DNA from: Cryptomeria japonica
Lineage: Eukaryota; Streptophyta; Pinopsida; Cupressales; Cupressaceae
Reading direction: 5' to 3'
DNA: 60,000 nucleotides
Assembly (NCBI RefSeq): GCF_030272615.1
Contig: NC_081406.1
Location: forward strand, 238,814,422 to 238,874,421
Made by a program: the position numbers and the translations under genes. Numbering within the stretch: position 1 is the first letter of the stretch; the number at the start of each line of letters is the position of its first letter. Of the stretch, positions 12,591-24,153 are shown in pieces. The notes under the pieces are model-generated. The model was not told the DNA's origin, ran no database searches, and was given only the letters and a program-made list of their open reading frames with translations.

Positions 12591-12927
12591 AACCTAAGCG
12601 CGTACGCGGGAATTTCAAATTTTAAAACCGCATACGCACTGCTTGTTTTTCCATTTTTTTTTGGGTGGTGTCCACTTTTCTGACCACCATCTTTGTGCAC
12701 ACGCCCAAGTGCATATCCTTGATTAGAGCTCTTCCTTGGTGTTGAAAGTCTATAATCATTCATAAAATTCTTCTCTTTATTGAGTGGTATATTTTATAAT
12801 GAACCCTTCTATATTATGATATGCATCCTTGTTGAGAATCTTTTGCTTATTTAATAAGTGTTTCTTTTATAAATTATCTCTCTTTTATGTCCTTGTCTCG
12901 ATGCTTGGGGGGCAAGAATAATGTTTC

Positions 12928-12929
<2 letters not shown>

Positions 12930-12997
<68 letters not shown>
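12930..12997. repeat. CT microsatellite, about 34 units
   Basis: Perfect ct dinucleotide run inside the internal region of element F. The matching place in element D has a broken agagagaaagagag tract, so the run grew or was kept pure only here. Confidence 0.98.
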
Positions 12998-12999
<2 letters not shown>

Positions 13000-13520
13000 T
13001 GAGTTGCATCTTTCATAATTTGATGTTATTTCTTACAAGTGAGTGTGCATTCCTTGTTTGAAATGGTGCATCTTTTATGAACAACCTCTCCTTAATGAAA
13101 ATGTGCAATCCTAAGAATCCACTTTTTTTCCTAAACATTGGAAAAGGTGTGTATTCTTAGTCCTCTTATCTTTCCAAGATGTCATATTTATTAAGGATCT
13201 CCTCTACTCTTGGAGGTAAATATCTTTATGCAAATATCTCTTCATCCTTTGTTAATTATGCATCCCTCAAAAGGATCCCTTAACATTTATTGCAAGATAT
13301 ATCTTTTACAATTATCTCTTACTTTCTTAAAGAAACGAAGCCTACTCAAGAATCTTTATTTCTATCTTGGAATGCATGCATCATTGATTAGTGGATATCT
13401 CCTTAGTGTTAAATGTGGGTGTCCTTGTTTCTATCTACCTTAAGACATAAACATGGGACTATATTGTTGAAATCTTAAGGGGGGGCATATGTGCGGCCTC
13501 CTAGTTGCATTTTCAACTAT

Positions 13521-13666
13521 CAATTATCAATATGGGATTATTCCATCCCCATGCTTAATCCTTATTTCACTTATCAATATGGGATTATTGTATCCTTATG
13601 CTTAATCCTCATTTAATTTATCAACATGGGATTGTTGCATCCTCATGCTTCATCCTTATGTTATGC
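13521..13666. repeat. 47-bp tandem repeat, three copies
   Basis: The landmark atcaatatgggattatt (third copy atcaacatgggattgtt) starts at 13526, 13573 and 13620, exactly 47 bp apart. Each unit ends in an atgcttaatcct-like block. It sits in element F near the place where element D carries an unrelated 66-bp array, so this internal zone evolves by independent tandem amplification. Confidence 0.9.
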
Positions 13667-14360
13667 ATCATTTATCTTATACGGGGTGTTAATTCTTGAA
13701 ACTAGATTAAAAAAAATCTTACATGAGATGCTTCATACTCGAAACCAAACATCACTTGCACACATGCACAAGGATGAGTGGAAATAGAAGAATAGGGATT
13801 AGACTAGTCCTACTCTCCTCCCCAACATGGATCACCTAGATGCAAACATCTAGGAGTGAGGTATCTATGTTCCCCTCCTTTTCATCATTCTTCTCATGGA
13901 TCACCTAGATAACACATCTAGCATGTAGTCATGCTCTCTCTTCTTCCTCAGATGAATTCATAGTTTTTCTATTTGATAGTTCATGTATGATGATGCTTGC
14001 TTTTCTCTTTTATGTGATCGCTTGTGTTCATGAGATGCATTTTTTTCAGGAATGATATTTGTTGTTGAGACATTTTGATATCCAGGTATCTTCGGCTAGT
14101 TAACTTGAGGTCTTATTTTTTGTTCTTAGCTTTTGTGTCTTGTGTGTCCTTTTGTCTTTTTGTCTTTTTGTCTTTTTATTTTTGGTATTGTTTTAGTGTT
14201 CCCTTGCATATGTTTGAGTGAGTTAAGATCCTAAGATTGGGGGCTTGGTTCCTTAAAATTAGTGATATCTTATTCTCCTTGTGCTTTTGCTCCACATTCA
14301 TCATCTTCTTCATTTCTCTTTCTTCTACTTTACTGTGACTATTTGCTTAAGCTCACACTC

Positions 14361-14380
14361 CCGCTAAAGTGGGGGCTAAA
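14361..14380 (+). other. Polypurine tract of element F
   Basis: ccgctaaagtgggggctaaa directly precedes the LTR start TGTAGC. Element D has the same tract in reverse complement directly outside its LTR (38628-38647). A purine-rich tract in this position primes plus-strand DNA synthesis in LTR elements. Confidence 0.8.
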
Positions 14381-15534
14381 TGTAGCATCCTAAAATTGCA
14401 CCCCTTTGCAATTTTGACTGCATTTGGGTCCCTCACCTTAGTGTTTGCATCCCTATGTCTGATTAGGACCCAGTTATGCTTGCATCATGCAATAATGGCA
14501 TCAATATCACATTTTACCTTGTCTGGACCCCTTATCCTGGCCCTAAATTGGGTTAAGACTAGGGCATGGCGCCTTGGTCCTCCTCAATTGGGCCCTAATT
14601 TAAACCCTTGGCCCTATCTCAAATTTGACCGGGAAAACTTTCTTCGTGTTGGCCTATGTCAAAAAATTAATAAGTTTGATGACGGGAAAGTATATAACAA
14701 GGTGTTTCCCTCTCATTTGAGCATAAGACAGGTATTGGGAGAATTATAGTCAACCAATCAATCATTCGAGCATTGAAGTATTCATCATCAAGCATTTCTA
14801 GAGATCTTCAAGGTTGCATATTCTTCATCTATCCATTGTGGAGAAACATTACATCATTTATTTGCAAGCATGTGTGTGTGATTAGGGTTTTGTCATGTTT
14901 ATGTCATTTCATACAACATATGTGATTACATTCAAGAAGCAAAGCATCATTATCATTCATTGCAAATCTGAGATATGTCCTTCCATCATTTTATTTTAGT
15001 ATTTGCAAATTCCATTTCATGGTTAATTCAAAAACCAGGGTTTCACCTAAGGCAAGCCCTTATTCCCAACCTATTTCCCTTTCTTTCTATGTGCAGGGAA
15101 TAGGTGTACAATTGTACTTCTTAGAATAAGCTTCAGGCATAGAGACGGAACAACCCTTTTTGGTGTGCAAAAAAATCGGAGGACCATATTGTCGTGCCAT
15201 GGTCCTTGCTTTTTGGGGGCATTTTCACAAGGCAGATCTGAATCAACTTATACTACTCAGATCCAGGTGCATGACAAAATCCCGAAGTTGTAGTTGATTA
15301 TTTTCTCAATTTTATCTCTAATTTCAGCACTTTACCCTAAATCAGCATTTCAATTTACAAAAGAGGAAATCAAAATTAATTCAATCCATTTAGTATTCAT
15401 TCCTTATCTGATTTGCGACTGAATCTAGTGGATCCCCTTCCCTCTTTTGAATGTAATGTTTTCCAAGTGAAAATTGATTTTATGGTTTCTCCCTTCTATG
15501 TTGTAAATCGCTCGATCAAATTTTCCACATTACA
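14381..15534 (+). repeat. 3' LTR of element F (1154 bp)
   Basis: Starts TGTAGCATCCTAAAATTGCA and ends in ttttccacattaca, giving TG...CA termini. The reverse complement of the D LTR starts TGTAGCGTCATAAAATTGCG and ends ccactttaca, with a similar length (1195 bp). A possible TATA box is tatataa at 14691-14697. A perfect 8-bp stem, AGGACCAT at 15180-15187 with ATGGTCCT at 15199-15206, lies about 490 bp downstream. Confidence 0.8.
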
Positions 15535-16439
15535 ATTACTTTTAACTTGTTAGACTACGTTTTTCTCTTTATGTGTGATTTATTTTGCTACTTTGTGTGT
15601 ATGGATACATTCATGTGATCCATGTTAGTGGACTAATTTATGTTCATATGTTTCAAGATATGATTACTGGCATATTTCATTTGAGATAAATATATTGATG
15701 TTAGTGAAGTTATACTTATGATTTGGATTATATATATTATTGATTTATTATGATGTTTCATGAGATGTTGATCGATTATCAAGTGTAGAAAAGGAAATCT
15801 TTCAAAGAGCTTACCAATGAAATTTGGTTGTTTTTCAAGAGCTTACTATTTTTTAGAAATGCCTATTTTAGTAATGTCTATTTTTAGTAAACCATATTTT
15901 AGAAAATTTAAATGTGTCTCAAATTGGCCTAATTTTTCATTTGGACAAACTTTGTATTTTTAGTAGTTTCTATATTTAGCAACATGTGAACGTTGACTGT
16001 AAGTGTTATTTTTAGAGTAGATCTTTGTTGTATTGTTTGTCTGGTGTTTAGGGTGAAAGGAATGATTTCGTATTACTCATTGTGAGATATATATACACAT
16101 TCCCAATGGTTGTATAGAAGATAGTACAAGGCCCAAATGTATCTAGCCCTAGCCATTGTCCTAACCTAGGGACAATTACCTAGTTTTCATTTTATCTTGT
16201 CAAATTTGTCATGTGGACAATATCTGATTGTGGTAAATTTTGTTTTGATCTTGGCACTATTTTATAATTTATTTGAAGGCGATGGATTTTATGTTATCTT
16301 AATTATTAATTTTATTTTTTTGCTTGGTAACATGGATTTTTTAGCCTAGTCCAATCATCAGGTGAGGCCACAAACTAGGAGGCCTCGTCCCTGAATCCAT
16401 ATCTGAGGTATAAGCACCTCTATGCATTAGTCCTATCAT
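15535..16439. other. Unique-looking AT-rich sequence, no gene seen
   Basis: Right flank of element F. No ORF of note, no recognisable repeat, and no clear target-site duplication for F because its left end is missing. Confidence 0.5.
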
Positions 16440-16680
16440 CTTGTATATCTCTATAATCTCCTTTATCACTCCATCTGCAGCCATCCTCCTTATCACTCCT
16501 TATGCAATTGTCTCTCCTTATCACTTTGTTCTCCTTATCGCTCCAAACCACCTTATCACTCCACTACTTATGTCTCCATCCAAACTCCTTATATCTCCAA
16601 CTCCTTATCTCTCCACATCATCACTCCTTATGGCTCCCCTCCTTATCACTCCATGTGCCTACTTTGTTCCTTATCCTTGG
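16440..16680. repeat. Degenerate ctccttatcact low-complexity repeat
   Basis: Many imperfect copies of ctccttatcactcc and related words, spaced 15-40 bp. Overlapping ORFs on the plus strand translate only this repeat and are not considered genes. Confidence 0.85.
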
Positions 16681-16749
16681 TTTTCGTTGTTTGCACCGCT
16701 ATCACCTTTTTGGGTTTGTCGATTGTCATCTTTGCTACCCGCCAGTATC

Positions 16750-17075
16750 AAGGTCTAAATCCTTGTCAGAGCTAGGAACTACGGACCATCCTGTATTGTG
16801 TTGACCAGACAATCAACTAGTATCAACATCCGCGTCAAAAGGGCATGAACACTCTTCCATAATGAACAAAAAAATGAGCACAAACCTACACGGGCAATGA
16901 CAATGATCATACTAGACGACATTTGAGTCAGAAGGGCATGGACACTCTTCCACAACAAACAACAAGCGAACACAAACCTGCACAGACAAACACAACGAGG
17001 GACCGAGGATTCGAACCGGAGACTTTTGTATCAACACGGAGTTGCAACGACTGTTGCACTACGAGGACAACCCCT
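16750..17075 (-). mobile_element. tRNA-derived SINE-like unit
   Basis: On the minus strand a head beginning ggggttgtcctcg contains TAGTGCAACAG (17061-17051), which fits the Pol III A-box pattern TRGYNNANNNG, and GGTTCGAATCC (17017-17007), a perfect B box. The starts of the boxes are 44 nt apart, as in a tRNA gene. The downstream body carries a 93-bp direct duplication (starts at 16834 and 16927 on the plus strand, word agggcatg.acactcttcca). No clear tRNA cloverleaf or anticodon arm was made out, so a SINE or tRNA relic is more likely than a working tRNA gene. The 3' end near 16750 is approximate. Confidence 0.5.
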
Positions 17076-17079
17076 AATT

Positions 17080-18060
17080 ATTAATATTAATTATAGCCTA
17101 TGTGTTGTTAATAAAATTATTAACTAATTAATGGTTATTGTGATTTTAAAATGTAATTTTGATTTAATAAATATATTTTTATTATTGGATATTATTTAAT
17201 TAAATAAATATGATTTTTTTTATTTAGTAAATGAATTATTATTTATTAATGATTTTTTCTTTATTTATTATTTATTAAAAAAAAATTTGTTTATTATTTA
17301 TTATTGTGCATGTGATATTTTTAATGTGTTAGTGAAAATTATATTTTTTAAGTGAAAATTATTTTGGAGTAGAAATTATATTTTATTTTATTATTGGTGG
17401 AACTAATTGTTCTTTTATTATGGATAATTGTATTTTTATTTAAATTAATTATTTTATGGTGGGAATTATTTATTATGATTTGTTCGTTTATTATTTATGA
17501 TTTTAAATGATTTATTATTATTTTTTAGTGGAAGTTAGTAAGTATTTATTCTTTTTGAGTGATTCATTATTGTTAAATGATTCATCATTTATTATTTTAT
17601 TATTTAATGAATTATTATTTTACTATTTAATGAATTATTATTTTATTATTTATTTGGAATTAGTTATTTATTGTGAGAATTATTTATTAATTGTAGAAAT
17701 TAATGATTATTAGTTATTGTCTAATTATTTTTAAATGATTTACTATTTGTGGTTATTATTTTTGAATATATTATTGTTTATTTGATTTTTATTATTTTAT
17801 TCGATTATTATATTTTAATTAGAATTTATTATTTATTATTTCTTGATTGTCAAGTAATAGTTATTTATTTTTAGGGAATTTGTGATTGTTGATTTAATAT
17901 TTATTTATTATTGTTTAATTGTTTTAAGGGGTTTTTGGAATTAATTTAATATTATTCATTTATTGATTTAATGTGATATATTTAGGATTAGGGTGTCACT
18001 TTCTTTGTGAGTTTTATTTAGTTAATTGTGTTTTATTTATTAAAAAATTTGAGAGTTGAT
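17080..18060. repeat. Very AT-rich tract of tttattatt-type words
   Basis: Almost only A and T with many ttattattta words. The strand is strongly T-rich, with A-runs rare. ORFs here are low-complexity (Tyr/Leu/Ile) and are not genes. It could be a matrix-attachment-like tract; no direct evidence. Confidence 0.8.
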
Positions 18061-19191
18061 TGTGATTACCATTATTATTTTTCTTTTTGAAGTTTTGAAG
18101 AGAGGAAATTGTATTGCAACTTTGTGAAAAATTTCAGAGTGTGAATTTGAGAAGAGGGATTTGTAGTTTTTCAGTTTGGCTTGGGATTTTCCTTGAAGCA
18201 TGATTTGGATTTTTGGAGCTTGATTATTTTGGAGAATTGGTTATTGTTTTGAGAAGATTTGGTGTTTCAAAATTCCTCATCAAAAAAAAATTCTTTCATA
18301 GGTTTTCCAAGTGTTAGAGTTGTGTGAATATTGTTATCATTGATGTCAAACCAGCTATCTAATTTGGACTGGATAGTGTGTGTGGTCTGAATACTAGTCT
18401 GAATGTTGTGGATGTTGTGGATATTGTGGATGTGGTATGCAAGGTTGTATGCAATCAGTATGTGTAGTTCAGATGTTTCTATCAAATATTATGTGTTGTG
18501 GATATCTTTGGATGATTCATGTTCCAGATTCTTTTGAGTGCACTTTGTGTTCTCTTTGATCCCGGTATCAGTTATGTGGCCCGATATTAGTTGTTTGATC
18601 AAAGTTAGTAGTATCTCTCTCAGCTTTGTGTTGTGGCCCTCTTAGTACATGTGGAGTCTACATTTTGGAGATATTGAGCTTGATCTTGTAACAATGGGTC
18701 GGTATGCATGGGCCCAAATGAACCTACCCCATTTCGGTAATCTCGGTATATGCATTTGCAATTGAAGTATGCAAAGGAAGTGTGTAGAAGTCTTGCGGAG
18801 GCCGACATGAGCATATTGATAACATGTTGGGGATAGCCAATACACTATTTTTGTGACCTTCGGTATATATACACATGCATATGTAGTAGCATAATGACAA
18901 GGATAAGTGTATGAAGGTGTGTGGTGTGTGAAAGAGTGTTAGAAATGAAGATAGCAGTGTGTGAAGTATGAGTTGTAGACAGCAAAGGCAGAGAGTGTTG
19001 CAGTGGTGCAGTGGTCCTTTACCGAACCTGTCACAAGGTAGTTATATAGAGATCTCTAACCAAATCTATTGTGGAGTTTGACATTTGCAATATTAGCTTA
19101 ACTTTAGAACTGGTCCCAAGCATTTGGAGATGCAATCCCTTTCAGTTCAACCTTTTCAATTGTAGTGAGCATTTTGGTAGTTAGACATTTT
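18061..19191. other. Uncharacterised sequence left of element G
   Basis: No gene recognised. Short gtggatgttgtggat repeats occur at about 18408-18440. It has a cattgatgtcaa word (18339), also seen near the start of LTRs A, B and C, so an old LTR fragment is possible, but no ends could be fixed. The last five bases (atttt, 19187-19191) form the left target duplication of element G. Confidence 0.4.
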
Positions 19192-19656
19192 TGTTAGGGT
19201 TTCAAGTAGATCCGAAGCAAATATGAACTAACAATTATATGCAGATTTAAATACAAAAGATAAAGGAATAAAACAAGACACAGATAACACAGAGATTTAA
19301 CGTGGTTCAACTAGAATGGGTTACGTCCACCATACATAGTCGTCCAATCTTTCTTATTATCTAGCAAAAATAGTACATCAACCTTACAATGCCTTAAGCA
19401 TCCCAGCCACTTATAACATGTGTTTTTAGGGCAACAATCAAAGTTGGTATTTTTAGGGTTTTATTACAATGTCAGTTTTCATCAACAAAAAATACCCCAA
19501 AAAAAAAATTCTTAGGGGCTCCCGCCCCCAAACCCCCGCTTTTCTCGGGGGCTGCCGCCCCCGAACCTCTGCCCGAGGCCCGGCTCGGCCCCAGACCCCG
19601 GTGAGACTACGTGCTGAGTGTACAGTACTTTTATGATCAGTCGCCACATTTCAACA
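19192..19656 (-). repeat. 3' LTR of element G (465 bp)
   Basis: On the minus strand starts TGTTGAAATGTGGCGACTGA and ends ACCCTAACA. It has a GC-rich zone (about 19510-19605) with a repeated gggggc..gcccccgaac motif that is longer here than in the 5' LTR: the 3' copy has an extra segment of about 30 bp including cttttctcgggggctgccgc. Otherwise the two LTRs differ mainly by transitions. Confidence 0.93.
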
Positions 19657-19680
19657 ATCTCCCACTTGGAGACTGATACT
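19657..19680 (-). other. Polypurine tract of element G
   Basis: On the minus strand gtctccaagtgggagat lies immediately before the LTR start TGTTGAAATG. This is the normal position for the plus-strand primer. Confidence 0.7.
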
Positions 19681-19753
19681 ACACGATACCACTATACATG
19701 CAGCATCTGTTGCATAAAACACTAGGACTCGACTGGTATAAATTCCAAAATTA

Positions 19754-22700
19754 TCAATCAAGAAGACCAACAGAAACTGATGAAGAAATCAGCTTCTCCT
19801 GTGGAACTGCCTTCATGAACATATCAGCAAGATTCTCACTTGTGTGAATCTTCTCAAGCCGTAACTGACCCTCCTCCAAAATAGTCTGGATGAAGTGGTA
19901 CCTGAGCTGAATGTGCTTTGTCCTTGAATGAAAAGTAGAGTTCTTCGCAAGATGAATGGCACTCTGGCTATCAATATACAATGGGCAATCCTCTTGTGTC
20001 TGACCCAATTCCTCTAGAAAACATTATAACCAAATCATCTCCTTGCTGGCTTATGTAGTAGCAACATACTCTGCTTCAGTGGTTGAAAGTGCAACAACCT
20101 TTTGCAGCCTAGAAACCCAACTGACTGCAGTTCCCCCTATAGTAAAAACATACCCTGTAGTACTCCTCCGTGAATCAATATCACCCGCCAAATCAGAGTC
20201 AACAAATCCACTCAGAGCAACATTAGATCCTTTGAAACATAATGCCTTCGTAGTATTCCTTTCAAATACCAAAGAATCCATTTCACTGCATTCCAATGTT
20301 CCATACCCGGATTACTCATAAACCTGCTCACAACTCCCACTACATGTGCAATATCTGGCCTTGTGCATACCATTGCATACATCAGACTGCCAACAGCTGA
20401 TGAATATGGGATGTTTGACATTTTATTAACCTCTTCCTATGCCTTTGGGCACATCTCCTTAGTCAATTTGAAATGACTAGCCAAAGGTGTACTAACTACT
20501 TTTGCATCCTGCGTGTTAAATCTTTTCAACACCTTCTTTATATATTCACTTTGGGACAAATTCAAGGTTCTATTTTTCCTTTCCTGTGTAATCCTCATAC
20601 CGAGAATTTGCTTAGCTACACCCAAATCCTTCATAGAAAATGACCTGGCTAATTTTTGTTTAAGATCATTTATGCGTTCCATGTTAGAACCAGCAACAAG
20701 CATGTCATCAACATAAAGCAACAGGATAATATAACTGTCATTATCCAATCTCTTAAAATATACACAATGATCAGAATGACATCAATGATAACCATGTTCA
20801 GCCATGAAACTATCAAGTTTTAAATACCATTGTTGGGGTGCTTGCTTTAGGCCATAAAAACTTTTCTTCAACCTGCACACCAAGTTCTCCTTACCTTTGA
20901 CCTCATATCTCTGTGGTTGCAACATGTAAATTTCCTCCTCCAAATATCCATGGAGAAAAGCTATTTTGACATCTAATTGTTCAAGATGTAAATCATCTAC
21001 AGTCACAAGACTAAGTACAGTTCTAATTGAAGTCATTTTTACAACTGGAAAAAATATTTCATCATAATCTATACCCTTTTTTTGTGCAAAACCTTTTACC
21101 ACAAGTCTGGCCTTATATCTTTTCTGACCTCCTTCCTCCTCCTTCAGCCGATAAACCCATTTGTTAGGCAAGGCTCTTTTTTCTGCAAGTAAAGGGATTA
21201 AGTCCCAAGTCTTATTTTTCATCAAGGAGTCCATCTCCTCTTTCATGCCTAGCTCCCACTGTTGTTTGGCATCCACCTGCATTGCTTCTTCATATTCTTC
21301 TGGTTCACCAGAATCCCTTAATAAAATAGAATACAAAGAAGGAGAAAATCTTTCAGGGGGTCTACTTGTCCTCGTAGAACGTCTAACACTTGCAGGAGTT
21401 TGTGGGACAATCTGTTGTTGCTGAGCATCAGGTACCTGTGGTATTTCATTTTTAAGAATCTCATCCAACACCACATAATCTTGTTTGTCTTGTTCATGCT
21501 TCTTTTCCTACATCTGTTCTTTATAAATAACCTTCTCATTGAATATAACATCTCTACTTCTAGTTATTTTCTTATTTTCAAAATCCCATAACCGATAGCC
21601 ATATTCATCTATCCCATATCCAATGACCGTACATTTTTGAGATTTAGCATCAAGCTTGGTTCTATTTTCTTTATCAACATGGACAAAAGTTTCGCAACCA
21701 AAAGTTTTTAGAAAAGAATAATTTACCTTTTTGCCAGTCCATGCCTCCTCTGGAATACCACCATCCAAAGGGGTTGAAGGTCCTCTATTTATCAAATAGA
21801 CAGCAGTATGTACAGCATCTGCCCAAAAATGTAAGGGCAATCTAGCATGCAATCTCATGCTCCTTGCGCGTTCCATGATAGTCCTATTCATTCTCTCTGA
21901 CACACCATTTTCCTATGGAGTTCTTGGAACTGTCTTCTGGTTTCTAATCCCATCTAAGGAGTAGTAATATTCAAATGCTTTGCTACAATACTCACCTCCA
22001 TTATCTGATCTGAGACACTTCAACTTTTTTCCTGTCTCATTCTCAACCAAAGCTTTCCATTTCTTAAAAGTTTCAAAAACATCTGATTTTTGTTTTAGGA
22101 AATATACCCATGTTTTTCTGGTTGAGTCATCAATAAAAATAACATAATAACAAGAGCCACCAAGAGATGATACCTGAGTCAGTCCCCATACATCTGAATG
22201 TACAAGCTCTAACTTCTCACTCTTCTTCTCTTTCCCAACCTTGAGAAATCTGACTCTTTTCTGTTTACCATAAACATAGTTTTCACAGAACTCTAAATCA
22301 ATCTTCTTTAGTCCTGGCAATAGATTTTTGGAGTGAAGGGTTTTCATCCCTTTCTCACTCATGTGCCCAAGTCTATGGTGCCACATTATCGAATCTGTTC
22401 TTGCAACATTTATTGTTGTTGTCCCTGCAATAACTTTATCTGTTGCAGCTAGGGTAGAGTAAGTGTTACCTATACACAGATATAATGTGCCTACCTTCGC
22501 ACCTTTAGCTATTACTAATAATCCTTTAGCGACCTTCCACATACTGTCTGAGATGGTAACTATGCAACCTTCACTACCTAGTTGCCCTGCAGAAATTAAA
22601 TTTCTTCTTAAATTAGGAACATGTCTTACCTCCTGCAGAAACCAGTCATTTCCATTCTGCAACTTGATCTTTATCTTTCCTTTTCCAACAATTTGACAGG

Positions 22701-22947
22701 GCTCATCATCACCCAAATATACCTGTCCAAAATCACCTTGAACATAATCTAGAAAATATTTTCTATGGGGTGTAGCATGAAATGAAGCCCCAGAATCTAT
22801 TACCCAGGAATCATTAACATTATCCAAACATAAGATTAAAGCATCTTGTAAAGTATTACTTGCAATATTAGCTTCTTTACTGTGATTTTCATTTTTGTCT
22901 CCTTCTTTGTTTTTCCGAGACCAACAGTCTTTTCGTAGTACCAGCAA
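19754..22947 (-). pseudogene. pol: Element G pol: protease, integrase, reverse transcriptase, RNase H (broken)
   Basis: Minus-strand polyprotein of the copia replication machinery. Order: a zinc-knuckle remnant near 22940; protease active site W-V-I-D-S-G-A-S-F-H-A; GAG-pre-integrase H-H-R-L-G-H-M; integrase H-S-D-V-W-G, D-D-S-T-R-K-T-W and L-R-S-D-N-G-G-E-Y; RT with L-D-V-K-I-A-F-L-H-G and L-L-Y-V-D-D-M-L-V; RNase H with S-D-L-A-G-D-I-D-S-R-R-S-T-T-G and A-D-M-F. Stops interrupt at 21904-21906 (T-P-stop-E-N-G, Gln expected), about 21505, 20782-20784 (H-stop-C-H-S-D-H, Arg expected), 20437-20439, about 20051 and about 20026. One frameshift lies near 20300-20340 within RNase H. Several stops fit CAG to TAG, CAA to TAA or CGA to TGA. 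Confidence 0.9.
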
Positions 22948-23669
22948 TCTTTCTTTCCTCTAGATTGAGAGCGTCCTTTCTTTGACTTCCCTCGTGACTT
23001 CTCATTCCAAGGGCCTTTTCCTCTTTCCTTTGATCTTCCTCTATTCTCCACATTCAAAACACTACCCGATGATGTTGGAGTCTCACCTGTGCTTTTCCTT
23101 CACATTTCCTTGCTTAGGATAACACCAATAATATCATCAAATACCAAAGTATTTTTACTAGAGACAGAGTTACTTACAGCCATAACCAAGCTATTCCAGC
23201 TTTCTGGCAAAGAACATAAAATCAAGAGAGCCCTAACCTCTTTTGCAAAGGTAATTTTTACCGAAGACAATTGACTGGTAATTGTATTAAATTCATTTAA
23301 GTGCTCCACTACAGATCCTCTCTCACTTATTTCCAAATTAAACAAACGCTTCATAAGAAATACCTTATTCGAAGCCGAGGGTTTCTCATACAACTTAGCC
23401 ATTGTTGCCATCAAATCTATAGCAGAATTTGTTTCTGTTATATTGAATGCTACAGACGGTGCAAGGCACAATCGAATGGATCCCAGTGCCTTTCTATCTA
23501 AAATGTCCCACTCTTCATCTGACATTGTGGTCGGTTTCTTTGCCTTTCCTTCCAATGGTCGCCACAAATCTTTTTGATACAGGTAATCCTCCATCTGCAT
23601 TTTCCATAACTGATAATTCTGGCTGTTAAACTTTTCGAACTTGAATTTGGAATCCTCCATTGCTCCCAC
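22948..23669 (-). pseudogene. gag: Element G gag (UBN2-type) with frameshift before pol
   Basis: ATG at 23669. The capsid-like gag covers residues 1-189 (stop at 23100), with the usual copia start F-x-x-x-N-Y-x-x-W-K-M-Q-M, a central C-L-A-P-S-V and L-M-K-R-L-F-N-L-E. After the stop the same frame goes on with an Arg/Lys/Ser/Gly-rich stretch (R-G-R-S-K-E-R-G-K) and D-C-W-Y-Y, a zinc-knuckle remnant whose second Cys is not kept. The frame then shifts near 22930 into the protease frame. The protein would pack element RNA into virus-like particles. Confidence 0.85.
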
Positions 23670-23706
23670 TCAAATCTGAGAGTCCTGCCAATTTACAGAA
23701 TACCTC

Positions 23707-23718
23707 GCTCTGATACCA
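23707..23718 (-). other. Primer-binding site of element G
   Basis: TGGTATCAGAGC on the minus strand, two bases after the LTR end. It matches the 3' end of plant initiator-Met tRNA, the standard copia primer. Confidence 0.9.
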
Positions 23719-23720
23719 AT

Positions 23721-24153
23721 TGTTAGGGTTTCAAGCAGATTCGAAGCAAATATGAACTAACAATTATATGCAGATTTAAATACAAAAGATAAAGGAATAA
23801 AACAGGACACAGATAACACAGAGATTTAACGTGGTTCACCCAGAATGGGTTACGTCCACCATACATAGCCGTCCAATCTTTCTTATTATCCAGCAAAAAT
23901 AGTACATCAACCTTACAATGCCTTAAGCATCCCAGCCACTTATAACATGCATTTTTAGGGTAACAATCAAAGTTGGCCTTTTTAGGGTTTTATTACAATG
24001 TCGGTTTTCATCAACAAAAAATACCCCAAAAAAAAAATTTCTCGAGGGCTCCCGCCCTCGAACCCCTACCCGGGGCCTGGCCTAGCCCCGGACCCCAGCG
24101 AGGATACGTGTTGAGTGTATAGTACTTTTCTGATCAGTCGCCACATTTCAACA
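23721..24153 (-). repeat. 5' LTR of element G (433 bp)
   Basis: Same ends as the 3' LTR and ends directly at the primer site. It lacks the extra GC-rich segment seen at 19535-19570. The right target duplication atttt follows at 24154-24158. Confidence 0.93.

Larger units (their letters stand above)
12640..15534 (+). mobile_element. Element F: 5'-truncated gypsy-like LTR retrotransposon (internal 3' part plus 3' LTR)
   Basis: The 3' end of an element of the same family as D. Matching blocks, in order, to the reverse complement of D include a cttggggggcaa box before a CT-rich tract (12906; D about 54575), a cttggaggta box (about 13212; D about 54230), aaatcttaaggggggg (about 13468; D about 54010), a cacttgcacacatgcac box (about 13752; D about 53545), atcttcggctagtt (about 14087; D about 53235) and catatgtttgagtgagttaagatcctaa (14208; D about 38790). 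No coding region is kept, and the 5' LTR, primer site and gag are missing. The left boundary is approximate. A block that is contiguous here is split in D by element A. Confidence 0.75.
19192..24153 (-). mobile_element. Element G: full-length Ty1/copia retrotransposon (Tnt1/Tork-like)
   Basis: 4962 bp with both LTRs, an initiator-Met-type primer site, gag-pol and polypurine tract in the expected order on the minus strand. It is flanked by atttt on both sides (19187-19191 and 24154-24158). The gag, protease, integrase, RT and RNase H order is that of copia, and the sequence style (gag L-F-N-L-E, PR W-V-I-D-S-G-A-S-F-H-A, RT L-L-Y-V-D-D-M-L-V) resembles plant Tnt1/Tork elements. The coding frame is broken, so it is not autonomous now. 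Confidence 0.93.

Noticed and set aside
12536-12763. 75-residue minus-strand ORF with repeated A-Y-A-L
   Set aside because: It comes from the 29-bp tandem repeat and runs into element F sequence.
12930-12997. CT run as a regulatory GAGA-type element
   Set aside because: It lies within a decayed retrotransposon and is a simple microsatellite.
16441-16804. Overlapping 100-residue plus-strand ORFs
   Set aside because: They translate the ctccttatcact low-complexity repeat.
16995-17075. A true tRNA gene on the minus strand
   Set aside because: A and B boxes fit, but no convincing anticodon arm or full cloverleaf could be drawn; a SINE-like unit fits better.
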